From Kiritimatiellota bacterium (GTDB lineage Bacteria > Verrucomicrobiota > Kiritimatiellia > RFP12 > UBA1067), in assembly GCA_009777165.1 (NCBI GenBank), contig WRML01000053.1, positions 1 to 9,890 on the forward strand: a DNA stretch of 9,890 nucleotides, in the 5' to 3' direction. Shown here piece by piece: positions 1 to 7,049 of this stretch (position 1 is the first letter of the stretch; every line of letters begins with the position of its first letter). The position numbers were made by a program, and so were the translations under genes. The notes beneath the pieces are model-generated. The model did no database searches, was not told the DNA's origin, and saw nothing but the letters and a program-made list of their open reading frames with translations.

Positions 1-260
1 CAGTCATCACGCAGGGGGTCGCGCCGCCGGAGGGGGGTGCACTCGCGGATGGCGTGGATGCCGCCGCGCTCGCGCCGGTAGAAGAGAAGCTCGCAGGTGT
101 AGAAGAGGTCGTACTGCCCGAGGAACGCGCTCTTGGGGCGGCACGCGCCCTTGACGGCGGTGACGACACACCCGTGGCCGGGGGTCAGCCAGGTGACGAT
201 GTGCGAGGTCTTCGACCACGGGCGGATCTGCAGCGCGACGGCCTCTGTCTTAATGATCAT
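1..260 (-). CDS. recO: DNA repair protein RecO, N-terminal part (runs off the left edge)
   Basis: Reading down from the ATG at 260-258, the frame stays open to the edge of the window and gives 86 codons with no stop, so only the N-terminal OB-fold region is present. It begins MIIKTEAVALQIRPWSKTSH and continues with VTWLTPGHG, VKGACRPKS and LLFYRRER. This is the RecO pattern of an initial I-K-T/A-x-V strand, a conserved R-P-W-S/x-E/K-T-S, a K-G-A-x-R/P-x-S turn and then a Y/F-x-R-R-E strand. In the family, RecO works with RecR to load RecA onto SSB-coated single-stranded DNA during gap repair. The start overlaps the end of the DUF502 gene by 11 bases and has no visible Shine-Dalgarno (the upstream tract is C-rich), which suggests translation coupled to the preceding gene. 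The zinc-finger and C-terminal parts lie outside the window. Confidence 0.85.
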   Translation of the reverse strand, partial: MIIKTEAVALQIRPWSKTSHIVTWLTPGHGCVVTAVKGACRPKSAFLGQYDLFYTCELLFYRRERGGIHAIRECTPLRRRDPLRDD

Positions 261-930
261 GGGGGGGGCGGGCGGCTTCGATCTCCGGCGGCAGCTCGTT
301 CATGATCGCTCCGGCGGAGATGATGAGGTTCATGGCGGCACTGACCTCAATGCTCAGGAACGTCACCTCGCGCTTGGGGTAGATCAGGAAGAAGCCGGAG
401 GTCGGGTTCGGGGTCGTCGCGATGAAGACGTTGACGCACGCCAGGGGCTGGCCGTCCTCGCCCAGGACGTGGTTAGAAATCGCCGCCTGCGTGTTGGCGG
501 TCACGAGCCCGATGGCGTAGCTGCCCGCATGCGGGTAGCGGACGAGGACGACGGAACTGAACATGGACTCGCTGCGGTTCTCGATCCAATCGCGGAACTG
601 CTTCAGGAACTTGTAGATGGTCTTGATGACCGGGATGTTGCCGAAGAGGTTGTCCACGAACCGGGTCGCCCGTTTCCCGAGGTAGAGCGAGAGTGCCCCG
701 ATGCCATAGAAGACCAGGATGATGAACAGCAGGACCAGCACCGTGAGCAGGTAACCGCCCAGCATGTTGTTCAGCGTGGGGAAGTGCCGCCGCGGGAACC
801 ACCCCGTGACGAGGTTGAGTAGGAAGTTGAAAATCCAGATCGTCGCCATCACGGGCGTGACGAACAGGATGCCCGCGAAGATGCGGTTGCGGATCGTCGC
901 AAAAACCTTGGTGTCTTTCGTCGTTTTCAT
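250..930 (-). CDS. DUF502 family membrane protein
   Basis: This 226-residue protein starts at the ATG at 930-928, two bases after the pssA stop. A longer upstream extension of the frame runs inside pssA and is not credible. Two hydrophobic helices lie at about residues 17-42 (IFAGILFVTPVMATIWIF) and 60-84. After them come hallmarks of the DUF502 family: IPVIKTIYKFLKQF at 99-112, VLVRYPHAGSYAIGLVT at about 128-144, and VFIATTPNPTSGFFLIYPK at 168-186 followed by S-I-E-V-S-A-A-M-N-L-I-I-S-A-G. The length is normal for the family, whose bacterial members have no firmly established role; homologues in plants (LIKE-COV) are implicated in Golgi and vascular processes. Lying between phospholipid synthesis genes and recO, it is probably co-transcribed with both. 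A role in envelope homeostasis is inference only. No Shine-Dalgarno is visible, fitting coupling to pssA. Confidence 0.88.
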   Translation of the reverse strand: MKTTKDTKVFATIRNRIFAGILFVTPVMATIWIFNFLLNLVTGWFPRRHFPTLNNMLGGYLLTVLVLLFIILVFYGIGALSLYLGKRATRFVDNLFGNIPVIKTIYKFLKQFRDWIENRSESMFSSVVLVRYPHAGSYAIGLVTANTQAAISNHVLGEDGQPLACVNVFIATTPNPTSGFFLIYPKREVTFLSIEVSAAMNLIISAGAIMNELPPEIEAARPPHDH

Positions 931-932
931 TT

Positions 933-1769
933 TCAGGGGTTGGGGGGGGTACTCTGATTCTGCCGCTCGTCTGCGGCGCGCAGCCGGAGGAACGTGACCA
1001 CGCAGACCGGCACGGACAGCAGGTAGCAGATGCCGATGATGCCGAGCGTCAGCCACGCGTGCGCAACCAGCATCCCGATCACAAACGCGACGAACAGCAT
1101 GAACGGCAGCCGCAGCCACGTCGGGATGCGCATCTTCTTGATCGAGAGCGTCGGCACGCGGCTCGCCATGAGCGTCCCGCAGAACAGCAGCATGAAACAG
1201 CCGATCCACGGCGACTGGAATATGGCCGAGTCCGTGTGCAGGGTCCAGATGGCGGGAACCAGCACAAACCCCGCCGCGCCCGGCGACGGCAGGCCCACAA
1301 AGAAATGCTTCCAGTACGGCTTCGTGGAGTCGTCGTCGTCAATCATGATGTTGAACCGCGCCAGGCGGAACGCGCAGCACATGGCGTAGAACAGCGCGAA
1401 CACCCAGAACACGCCGCGCACCGGGTAAAGGAGACTGTCCTGAGTTACGGATTCCATGATCCAGAAATACGAGAACAGCGCCGGTGCCACGCCGAAGTTC
1501 ACGAAGTCCGCCAGCGAATCGAGCTCCGCGCCCAGCCGCGACGTCACCTTCAGCAGGCGCGCCATGCGCCCGTCCACGCCGTCCAGGAAACAGGCGATGA
1601 GGATCGCGATGACCGCATAGCTCCATTGCCCCTGACAACTGAAGCGGATGGACGTGATGCCGCTGGCGGCGGCCGTCAGGGTGATGAGGTTCGGCACCAT
1701 CGAGAGGAGGGGGATATCCCGGCGCACGCGTTGCCGCTGTTTGCGTCTGCGCATCCTGAACTTGCTCAT
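933..1769 (-). CDS. pssA: CDP-diacylglycerol-serine O-phosphatidyltransferase (phosphatidylserine synthase)
   Basis: The 278-residue protein belongs to the CDP-alcohol phosphatidyltransferase family and would condense CDP-diacylglycerol with L-serine to give phosphatidylserine and CMP at the inner membrane. The family signature D-x2-D-G-x2-A-R-x8-G-x3-D-x3-D is complete: D63, D66-G67, A70-R71, G80, D84 and D88, the aspartates being the metal-binding and catalytic ones. The N-terminus is very basic (MSKFRMRRRKQRQRVRRD) and is followed by MVPNLITLTAAASGI and several hydrophobic helices through residue about 265. The serine-specific type is supported by S-L-A-D-F-V-N-F-G-V-A-P-A just after the motif and by FRLARFN at about 133-139, both typical of type II PssA. 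Its ATG overlaps the psd stop as ATGA, and the product is the substrate of that neighbour. Confidence 0.93.
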   Translation of the reverse strand: MSKFRMRRRKQRQRVRRDIPLLSMVPNLITLTAAASGITSIRFSCQGQWSYAVIAILIACFLDGVDGRMARLLKVTSRLGAELDSLADFVNFGVAPALFSYFWIMESVTQDSLLYPVRGVFWVFALFYAMCCAFRLARFNIMIDDDDSTKPYWKHFFVGLPSPGAAGFVLVPAIWTLHTDSAIFQSPWIGCFMLLFCGTLMASRVPTLSIKKMRIPTWLRLPFMLFVAFVIGMLVAHAWLTLGIIGICYLLSVPVCVVTFLRLRAADERQNQSTPPNP

Positions 1770-2479
1770 GCGCCCGGCCCCCCGGGTTTCGTCAGGCGGG
1801 CGATGATCGTCTCCCCCGCCACCATCGTCTGCCCCACGCGCACGGAGGGTTCGATGCCCTGCGGCAGATAGACATCCACGCGGCTCCCGAAGCGGATCAG
1901 CCCGAAACGCTCGGCGCGCGCGAGTTTCTGGCCCTCCTTCGCAAACCCGACGATACGCCGCGCCACCAGCCCCGCGATCTGCACAAACGCCAGCTGCTGC
2001 CCGTCCGTGGTCGTCATCAGGTACAGCAGCCGCTCGTTCGACTCGCTCGCCTTGTCGAGCGACGCGTTGACGATCTCGCCCGGGATGTAGTGCGTCTTCG
2101 TGATGGTGCCTTCTGCGGGCATACGGTTGACATGCACGTTGAGCACACTCATGAACACGCTGATCCGCCAGACGATGGGGCTGAGTTCCAAACCGAGCTG
2201 CTCCGGCATGGGCACCTGCACGATGAGGCAGACCGTCCCGTCCGCCGGACTCACGATCGCATCCGCATCGAGCGGCGGAATGCGCTCGGGGTCACGGAAA
2301 AAATAATAGACACACGCCGGCAAGATCCAGAAGAGCAACGCCACCAGCGGATGACCGAGCCAGATGAACAGCGAGTGCGCCGCAAGCGCGACGATTCCCG
2401 CAATCAGCACAAAACGGATGCCCTCCCGGTGAATCGGCGGGAACAAAAAACGCCACAACGACAAATCAGCGGTATCCAT
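1766..2479 (-). CDS. psd: Phosphatidylserine decarboxylase, short PSD-A type proenzyme
   Basis: This 237-residue protein decarboxylates phosphatidylserine to phosphatidylethanolamine using a pyruvoyl group formed by self-cleavage. A hydrophobic anchor spans about residues 21-60, followed by YFFRDPERIPP (59-69), the SPADG block (77-81), VFMSVLNVHVNRMP (108-121), Y-I-P-G-E-I-V-N-A (131-139), N-E-R (148-150), QIAGLVARRIV (167-177) and the processing site RFGSRVD (196-202). Cleavage between Gly198 and Ser199 would leave a large beta chain and a 39-residue alpha chain carrying the pyruvoyl group. The length fits the short PSD-A class. I chose the ATG at 2479-2477 because an in-frame extension of 56 residues to 2647 is unlike the family and would cross the likely promoter. 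No strong Shine-Dalgarno is visible. The stop overlaps pssA by 4 bases (ATGA). Confidence 0.93.
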   Translation of the reverse strand: MDTADLSLWRFLFPPIHREGIRFVLIAGIVALAAHSLFIWLGHPLVALLFWILPACVYYFFRDPERIPPLDADAIVSPADGTVCLIVQVPMPEQLGLELSPIVWRISVFMSVLNVHVNRMPAEGTITKTHYIPGEIVNASLDKASESNERLLYLMTTTDGQQLAFVQIAGLVARRIVGFAKEGQKLARAERFGLIRFGSRVDVYLPQGIEPSVRVGQTMVAGETIIARLTKPGGPGA

Positions 2480-2513
2480 AATAAAACCCGAATGCCTAAA
2501 AAAGAAATAGTAT

Positions 2514-2542
2514 GTCATACCCTCTGCCGCTGCGCAAGGCAA
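2514..2542 (-). promoter_or_regulatory. Candidate sigma-70-like promoter for the psd-pssA-DUF502-recO operon
   Basis: On the minus strand a TTGCCT box (2542-2537) and a TATGAC box (2519-2514) are separated by exactly 17 bases. Each matches the sigma-70 consensus at four of six positions. Transcription would start near 2507, leaving a leader of roughly 28 bases before the psd ATG. An overlapping alternative pairs TTGCGC with TACTAT at 19-base spacing. Such boxes are common by chance in AT-rich DNA, so this is tentative. Confidence 0.3.
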
Positions 2543-2865
2543 GGATTTGAAATGGAGGGGAATTTTCACCTCCCGAAAAAACAACCGTCCAAACCCCAAT
2601 CCCCGGATGTCAGATGGGGAAATCTGAATCCGTTCAAAAAAAATCAAAGGGTAATGGGTTTCAGAAGGATTTTTTTTTTACGTCCCGATGCGGTCCTCTG
2701 GCGTGCAGCGGCTCGCCGCCGGACTTCATGAAATACGCGATCAACGCGCGCTGGGCGGCAACGCTACATTTAGGGAATTCTTCTTCTGAACATAATCTGG
2801 GGGGTTGCCGACTCGACATCACCCCGTGCTGTTCTTTGCATTTTTTTTGCACTTCGCGGTTGTGT

Positions 2866-2892
2866 GAGAAAAAGGAGAAAAAGGAGAAAAAA
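2866..2892 (+). repeat. Three-unit 9-base purine tandem repeat
   Basis: Two exact copies of GAGAAAAAG (2866-2874, 2875-2883) are followed by a third that differs only in its last base (2884-2892) and runs into further A residues. The tract is entirely purine on the plus strand and lies 45-72 bases upstream of the recD2 start. It could reflect slippage, curved DNA near a promoter, or nothing functional. Confidence 0.6.
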
Positions 2893-2937
2893 ACGTTTCC
2901 TGTTGGCTTCGGCGGCGAAAAGCGGTAAACTGAAAAT

Positions 2938-5115
2938 ATGTTATCACCAAACCAGCCGTCATCCGAGGCCGTCAGCGGGACGGTCGAGTCCATCGTCTAC
3001 CGCAACGACGAGACGGGCTACACGGTCTGCACGCTCAAGGCCGTCAGCCGCGCGGCCGGGTCGCGCCAGCGCGAGGAGCTTGTCACGGTCGTGGGCAGTT
3101 GCGCCGCGATGTGGGAGGGGGAGGAGCTTCATGCCGAGGGCCAGTGGATCCGCCACCCGTCGCACGGCCGGCAGTTCCAGGCGAAGACCATCCGCTGCAT
3201 CACGCCGACCTCCACGGAGGGCATCCGCCGTTACCTCGCGAGCGGCATGATCAAGGGCATCGGCCCGAAGTTCGCCGAGCGCATCGTCCAGAAGTTCGGC
3301 GAGGAGACGCTCGACATCATTGACAAGCAGTCCGCGCGTCTGCGCGAGGTGGAGGGGATCGGCGCGAGCCGCTGCCAGTTGATCCGGCAGTCGTGGACGG
3401 AACAGCGCGGTGTGCGCGAGATTATGATTTTCCTCCAGTCGCACGGCATCGGCACCGCCAAGGCCGCGCGTATCTACCGCCAGTACGGGGCGGACGCGAT
3501 CGCCGTGGTCAAGCGCAACCCCTACCGCCTCTGCGCGGATGTCTGGGGCATCGGCTTCAAGACCGCCGACGCGATCGCGCTGAGCGTCGGCATCCCGCAC
3601 GACTCCGAGCTTCGCGCCCGCGCCGGGCTGCTCTACACGCTCGAATACGAGGCGGACGAGGGGGGGCACTGTTTCGCGGTTGACGCCGACCTCCTGCTCC
3701 ACGCGCAGGAGTTGCTGGACATCTCCGTCGAAATCCTCGCCGACGCGCTCGCGAAGGAGTGCGAAAGCGGCACGCTCGTGAAAGAGGAAAACCGCATCTA
3801 CCTGCGCGACCTCCACCGCGCCGAGGCCCGCGCCGCGCAGAAGCTGCGCCTACTGCTCGACACCCCCCGCACGTTCCGCCCGATTGACGCGGGTCGCGCC
3901 ATCACGTGGGCCGAGGGTAAGATGGGGTTCGGCCTTGCCCCCCTCCAGCGCGAGGCGCTCGCCAACGCCATCACCTCCAAAGTCTCGATCATCACGGGGG
4001 GCCCCGGCGTGGGCAAGACCACGATCATCCGCGCGCTCACGGAGATATTCGCCGTGCGCAAGCTCGACATCCGCCTCGCCGCGCCCACGGGCCGCGCCGC
4101 CAAGCGGATGTCCGAGGCCACCGGCCACGAGGCGCAGACCCTCCACCGCCTCCTGAAGTTCAACCCCAGCGTCGGCGCGTTCGACTTCAACCTCGACAAC
4201 CCGATGAGCGGCGACTGCTTCATCCTCGACGAGGCCTCCATGATTGACATCCGACTCATCGGGCAGTTCCTCGAGGCCCTCCCCCCCCCCGCCACGCTCA
4301 TCCTCGTCGGCGACATTGACCAGCTCCCGAGCGTGGGCCCCGGCAACGTGCTGCGCGACCTCATCGCCTCGGGGACCGTCCCCTACTGCAAGCTCGACAC
4401 CATCTTCCGCCAGGACAAGAGCGGCCTCATCGTCCGCAACGCGCACCATGTGAACCGCGGCGAGCCGTTCGAGACGGGGCCCTCCCCGGAGAGCGATTTC
4501 TATTTCGTCGAGACCGCCGAGCCGGAGACCATCATCAAGCGCACGGTCGAGCTCATGACCCAGCGGATCCCGAACAAGTTCCGCATGGACCCCCTCGCCG
4601 ACGTGCAGGTGCTGACCCCCATGCGCAAAAACCTCCTCGGCACGGAGAACCTGAACGACGTGATCCAGACCGCGCTCAACCCCGAGGGTCCCTCCCTCCT
4701 GCGCGGCTGCACGCACTTCCGGCGCGGCGACCGCGTCATGCAGATGCGCAACAACTACGACAAGGAAGTCTTCAACGGCGACATCGGCTTCATCAAGGAG
4801 GTGCATGAGGGCGAGCGAATGCTGGTCGTGCTGTTCGACGGCCGCCCCGTGCGCTACGAGCAGTCCGAGCTTGATGAGTTGGTGTTGGCGTATGCCTGCT
4901 CCATCCACAAGTCGCAGGGCAGCGAATACGCGGCGGTCATTGTGCTGATGCACACCCAGCATTTTAAGCTGCTCCAGCGCAACCTGCTGTACACCGCCAT
5001 CACGCGCGGGAAGAAACTCGTGCTGGTCGTCGGCTCCTCCCGCGCGATCGGCATCGCCATCCGCGCCAACCAAGTCCGCGAGCGCCGCACCACGCTCGCC
5101 GCGCGGCTGAAATAG
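2938..5115 (+). CDS. recD2: RecD2-type SF1B ATP-dependent 5'-3' DNA helicase
   Basis: The 725-residue protein is an intact RecD2-like helicase, the RecD relative that acts without RecB and RecC. An N-terminal beta domain (S-G-T-V-E-S-I-V-Y-R-N-D-E-T-G-Y-T-V, from residue 13) leads into a helix-hairpin-helix region at about 95-220 with repeated G-I-G turns. The motor motifs follow in order: Walker A GGPGVGKTT (354-362), Ia LAAPTGRAAKRMSE (380-393), Walker B LDEASMID (430-437), III LVGDIDQLPSVGPG (456-469), IV IFRQ (489-492), then VLTPMRKNLLGTENLN (558-573), HKSQGSEY (657-664, motif V) and LLYTAITRGKKLVLVVGS (683-700, motif VI). In the family it unwinds DNA 5'-3' and takes part in repair and damage tolerance. 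The ATG at 2938 gives the usual family N-terminus; no strong Shine-Dalgarno precedes it. It is transcribed away from psd and appears monocistronic. Confidence 0.93.
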   Translation: MLSPNQPSSEAVSGTVESIVYRNDETGYTVCTLKAVSRAAGSRQREELVTVVGSCAAMWEGEELHAEGQWIRHPSHGRQFQAKTIRCITPTSTEGIRRYLASGMIKGIGPKFAERIVQKFGEETLDIIDKQSARLREVEGIGASRCQLIRQSWTEQRGVREIMIFLQSHGIGTAKAARIYRQYGADAIAVVKRNPYRLCADVWGIGFKTADAIALSVGIPHDSELRARAGLLYTLEYEADEGGHCFAVDADLLLHAQELLDISVEILADALAKECESGTLVKEENRIYLRDLHRAEARAAQKLRLLLDTPRTFRPIDAGRAITWAEGKMGFGLAPLQREALANAITSKVSIITGGPGVGKTTIIRALTEIFAVRKLDIRLAAPTGRAAKRMSEATGHEAQTLHRLLKFNPSVGAFDFNLDNPMSGDCFILDEASMIDIRLIGQFLEALPPPATLILVGDIDQLPSVGPGNVLRDLIASGTVPYCKLDTIFRQDKSGLIVRNAHHVNRGEPFETGPSPESDFYFVETAEPETIIKRTVELMTQRIPNKFRMDPLADVQVLTPMRKNLLGTENLNDVIQTALNPEGPSLLRGCTHFRRGDRVMQMRNNYDKEVFNGDIGFIKEVHEGERMLVVLFDGRPVRYEQSELDELVLAYACSIHKSQGSEYAAVIVLMHTQHFKLLQRNLLYTAITRGKKLVLVVGSSRAIGIAIRANQVRERRTTLAARLK

Positions 5116-5176
5116 GGGCGAATAGAGCAAATTAACTTGGAATTAGCAAACTTTGCCCTGAAAGGGCGATGGTAAC

Positions 5177-5275
5177 AAGGGACGTAGGAGACAAAGGGGA
5201 CGAAGAGGGAGGGGAAAGCCAAAGGTCAGAAGTAGCCCCCCCCTATGTGTATCCCCTAGGTCTCCTAGGTCCCTT
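5177..5275. repeat. Long imperfect inverted repeat built from a degenerate 9-base unit
   Basis: The left arm (5177-5200) and right arm (5252-5275) are reverse complements at 21 of 24 positions, separated by 51 bases. Each arm is a degenerate tandem array with a 9-base period. On the left the units read AAGGGACGT, AGGAGACAA, AGGGGACGA and AGAGGGAGG. On the right, read on the minus strand from 5287 downward, they are AGGGGACAA, AAGGGACCT, AGGAGACCT and AGGGGATAC. The right arm holds two CCTAGG palindromes 9 bases apart. A transcript could form a hairpin of about 24 pairs with three mismatches. Transcription termination, a dispersed repeat or a protein-binding array are all possible. Confidence 0.65.
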
Positions 5276-5326
5276 TTGTCCCCTCTTCTGCATCATCTGT
5301 GTGCTGAAACAAAGCAGGAAGCTTTT

Positions 5327-5452
5327 AGAACATTAAAAAAAATGGTGTATCCGTTGGACAGGAGTGCGAGTTTTCCAACCCGTCCTATTCTATTGAGCGG
5401 ACAGGAATGTCCGCACTCCGTTTTACAGATACACCATTTCTTTTAATGCTCT
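5327..5452. repeat. MITE-like palindromic element with terminal inverted repeats and two inner hairpins
   Basis: The outer arms, 5327-5351 and 5428-5452, are reverse complements at 23 of 25 positions and share the core ATGGTGTATC / GATACACCAT. Inside are two smaller hairpins. GTTGGA (5353-5358) pairs with TCCAAC (5374-5379). CGGACA (5398-5403) pairs perfectly with TGTCCG (5408-5413) around a GGAA tetraloop. An alternative pairing joins GGAGTGCG (5361-5368) to CGCACTCC (5412-5419). The layout is a Y-shaped or cloverleaf fold within terminal inverted repeats, as in short non-autonomous mobile elements or other bacterial palindromic repeats. No transposase is present, there is no clear target-site duplication, and only one copy lies in the window, so mobility is inferred. 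Confidence 0.6.
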
Positions 5453-5610
5453 TGAGCGATTTGTCGATAGTTCGCGACGATTAAAAACGGTACTGTGACA
5501 ACAGGGGGCGGGGTATAGCGTAGAGGATGGCGAGTGCTATGTGCAGGGTTCGTGTGCGTTTTTAGGGTTGTCATGACGTGTAATTGAGATTGCATACTAC
5601 CACTTATTAT

Positions 5611-6804
5611 TTATTTCTTCTGTCTTTGCTCTTCCTTTTCCTCCCGCTGTTTTTTGGATTGGATTTGGGCGGTATCCTCATCGAAAAACGTGCTGCTTGT
5701 TACCTCCTTGTACGCATAGTATGCATTTACATATTCTTTCTCATTATATTCCTTCGCCTTTTTATTTGCATTTTTTTCCCATTCCCTTCGAAAGGCTTCG
5801 TATAAAGAATCATACGAGGGGCCGTCTTCCAATTTGGTGATTGTTATTCCCCGTTTGGCGTATTTTTCAATCTCGGCATCGCGCCGCTTAAGTTCCTCTT
5901 CACTACGGACGAACGGCGAAGGGAAAAAGCCGACAACGGCCCGAAATTTCAATAGGGATAACGCTTTGTTACGCGCCTGCGTGAATAAGCCCATGGCAAC
6001 CTTCCGATGCCACCGGGAATCCCAGAACTCGGATAACGTGACTAAATTCGGGAGACGGTCGTCAGACAGGAAGAACCGCAGGTTGCCGGCAGCCGCCTTG
6101 ACATCGACAAGCCTGGGATTAAAAGGGGGGGACGGGCCATAACGCTCCACCAACTCTTTCAGAGATGCCGGGTTTTCCGCCATCTCCCGCATTGTCCAGC
6201 CGATTGACCATTGGTCAATCAACTCGTTATGCGTGATCTTGTCATTGATGAAGAGGTTGGTGTTTGCTTCCCCGTTCAGGACCTGTAACTGATAGGGCAC
6301 ATCCCCCCATTTCGGGTTCATCCGCACGGCAATTTTCTCGCACGAGGCAAGGGGGAACTCCAGCGATGCCGTCAGCCGGGCCAACCCGACCGCGACGAGA
6401 TCCAGGCACCGGTACGCGAGGAAGGTGTTGCCGTAGCCGACGGTCTCCGCACACCAGTCCCCCAGATCACACAACACCAGGGTACGCTGGAACAGCGCGT
6501 CTCCGACAGGCAACACCTGTTGCTCCTGCGCAAGGTCATCCAACCGGAGTGCCAGTTGATATCCGAAATCGCGGGCGGCTTGTAACAGCCGTCTTTCGTC
6601 CGCATCCTTGACGTGGGCATCTATGAACCACTTCGACGGGATGCGCGGCGCATTCCAACGGTTGATACGGACAGTATCGAAAAATCCTTCTATACTGTTT
6701 TTCTGTAGCACCTCGTGCATTTGATTGAGGCGTTCGAGCTCATCGCCGAAGACGGCAGATGAAAGCATTCCAAGGAACACGAGTGACACGCATAATTTCT
6801 TCAT
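5611..6804 (-). CDS. Secreted protein of unknown function, paralogue A
   Basis: I do not recognise the family. The 397-residue protein starts at an ATG (6804-6802) preceded by a good ribosome site, GAAAGG, six bases upstream. The N-terminus MKKLCVSLVFLGMLSSAVFG is a typical Sec signal peptide with likely cleavage near residue 20. The mature part is mostly helical in character and ends in a very charged tail (K384 to K397, rich in E, K, Q and R) that should form a coiled coil or flexible arm. It is clearly paralogous to the protein at 8234-9481: shared blocks include PRIPSKW (53-59), AARDFG (76-81), WCA (117-119), RRDAEIEKYAKRG (307-319), and DTAQIQ (377-382). Three cysteines (C118, C133, C155) keep the same spacing in the paralogue and could form disulfides after export. 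It is probably the last gene of the minus-strand cluster. Confidence 0.85.
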   Translation of the reverse strand: MKKLCVSLVFLGMLSSAVFGDELERLNQMHEVLQKNSIEGFFDTVRINRWNAPRIPSKWFIDAHVKDADERRLLQAARDFGYQLALRLDDLAQEQQVLPVGDALFQRTLVLCDLGDWCAETVGYGNTFLAYRCLDLVAVGLARLTASLEFPLASCEKIAVRMNPKWGDVPYQLQVLNGEANTNLFINDKITHNELIDQWSIGWTMREMAENPASLKELVERYGPSPPFNPRLVDVKAAAGNLRFFLSDDRLPNLVTLSEFWDSRWHRKVAMGLFTQARNKALSLLKFRAVVGFFPSPFVRSEEELKRRDAEIEKYAKRGITITKLEDGPSYDSLYEAFRREWEKNANKKAKEYNEKEYVNAYYAYKEVTSSTFFDEDTAQIQSKKQREEKEEQRQKK

Positions 6805-6860
6805 AATGACCTTTCGTTTGATTTGCTCATAAAGCATGCACGTGTAATGACAGAAACGTA

Positions 6861-7046
6861 TCATCCATACCGCCGGATGTAACATCTGCCCGTCTGCTTG
6901 TCAAAACTGATTACGCATTGTTTTTCTTCAATCCCATAATACTCCACATCCTTCCCATGGCGGGGATTCCACCAGTAAGGCGAGCCATTGCGAAATGCCT
7001 GAATAGGTTGACTGTCTGAAACAGGCGAAAGACCCGTGCCATACAT
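6861..7046 (-). pseudogene. Small ORF, possible C-terminal half of a split secreted-protein gene
   Basis: The 61-residue frame contains SPYWWNPRHGKDVEYYGIEE and ends VISFDKQTGRCYIRRYG, a mix of aromatic, charged and glycine residues that looks like real, folded protein rather than a chance frame. Its ATG (7046-7044) has no properly spaced ribosome site; the nearest purine-rich site, AGGAAGAGG, lies about 16 bases upstream. It is in the same frame as the small ORF at 7050-7202 and separated from it only by the TAA and one GAG codon. A single ancestral gene of about 112 codons broken by a stop is therefore one explanation. A free-standing small protein is the other. I recognise no family. Confidence 0.45.
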
Positions 7047-7049
7047 CTC

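Larger units (their letters stand above)
2480..2937. other. Divergent intergenic region between psd and recD2, no gene seen
   Basis: This 458-base gap separates the divergent psd operon and recD2, so it must hold the promoters for both. It is much more AT-rich in patches than its flanks, with an A8 run (2636-2643), a T10 run (2670-2679), a T8 run near 2841-2848 and a purine tract near 2866-2893. Open frames cross it but lack ribosome sites and family motifs. For recD2, a TTGGCT box (2903-2908) and a TAAACT box (2926-2931) with 17-base spacing sit so close to the ATG at 2938 that the mRNA would be nearly leaderless. This is suggestive only. Confidence 0.6.
5116..5610. other. Convergent intergenic region with structured repeats, no gene seen
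   Basis: The gap lies between the ends of recD2 (plus) and the secreted-protein gene at 5611 (minus), so both transcripts should end here. A perfect 5-base stem GCCCT-GAA-AGGGC lies at 5155-5167, about 40 bases past the recD2 stop, but it has no following T-run on either strand and is a weak terminator candidate. The inverted arms at 5177-5275 and the palindromic element at 5327-5452 fill much of the rest. From 5453 to 5610 I see nothing recognisable. Confidence 0.6.

Noticed and set aside
931..1209. Upstream extension of the DUF502 reading frame, which would begin at 1209
   Set aside because: It runs antiparallel to nothing but sits in another frame of pssA on the same strand, is Arg/Ala/His-rich shadow sequence, and the family N-terminus starts at the ATG at 930.
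1059..1871. Plus-strand open frame of 270 codons opposite pssA
   Set aside because: Its His/Arg/Gln-rich composition is typical of an antisense shadow; pssA on the other strand carries the complete catalytic motif.
2660..2680. T10 run as an intrinsic terminator
   Set aside because: No GC-rich hairpin directly precedes it on the plus strand, and on the minus strand it would be an A-run upstream of psd.
2661..2993. Minus-strand frame containing ALIAYFMKSGGEPLHA, reminiscent of the end of a cytochrome c domain
   Set aside because: The remainder of the frame shows no CxxCH or other heme motif, has poly-Phe from T-runs, and overlaps the recD2 start; the resemblance is too short.
3850..5130. Long open frame of 426 codons on the minus strand opposite recD2
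   Set aside because: It is rich in Ala, Glu, Asp, Gly and Val and lies opposite all the helicase motifs; long antisense frames are expected in GC-rich genes, and no family motif or ribosome site supports it.
5177..5275. Possible CRISPR array, from short repeats
   Set aside because: Units are 9 bases, degenerate and directly adjacent with no unique spacers, and no cas genes are present.
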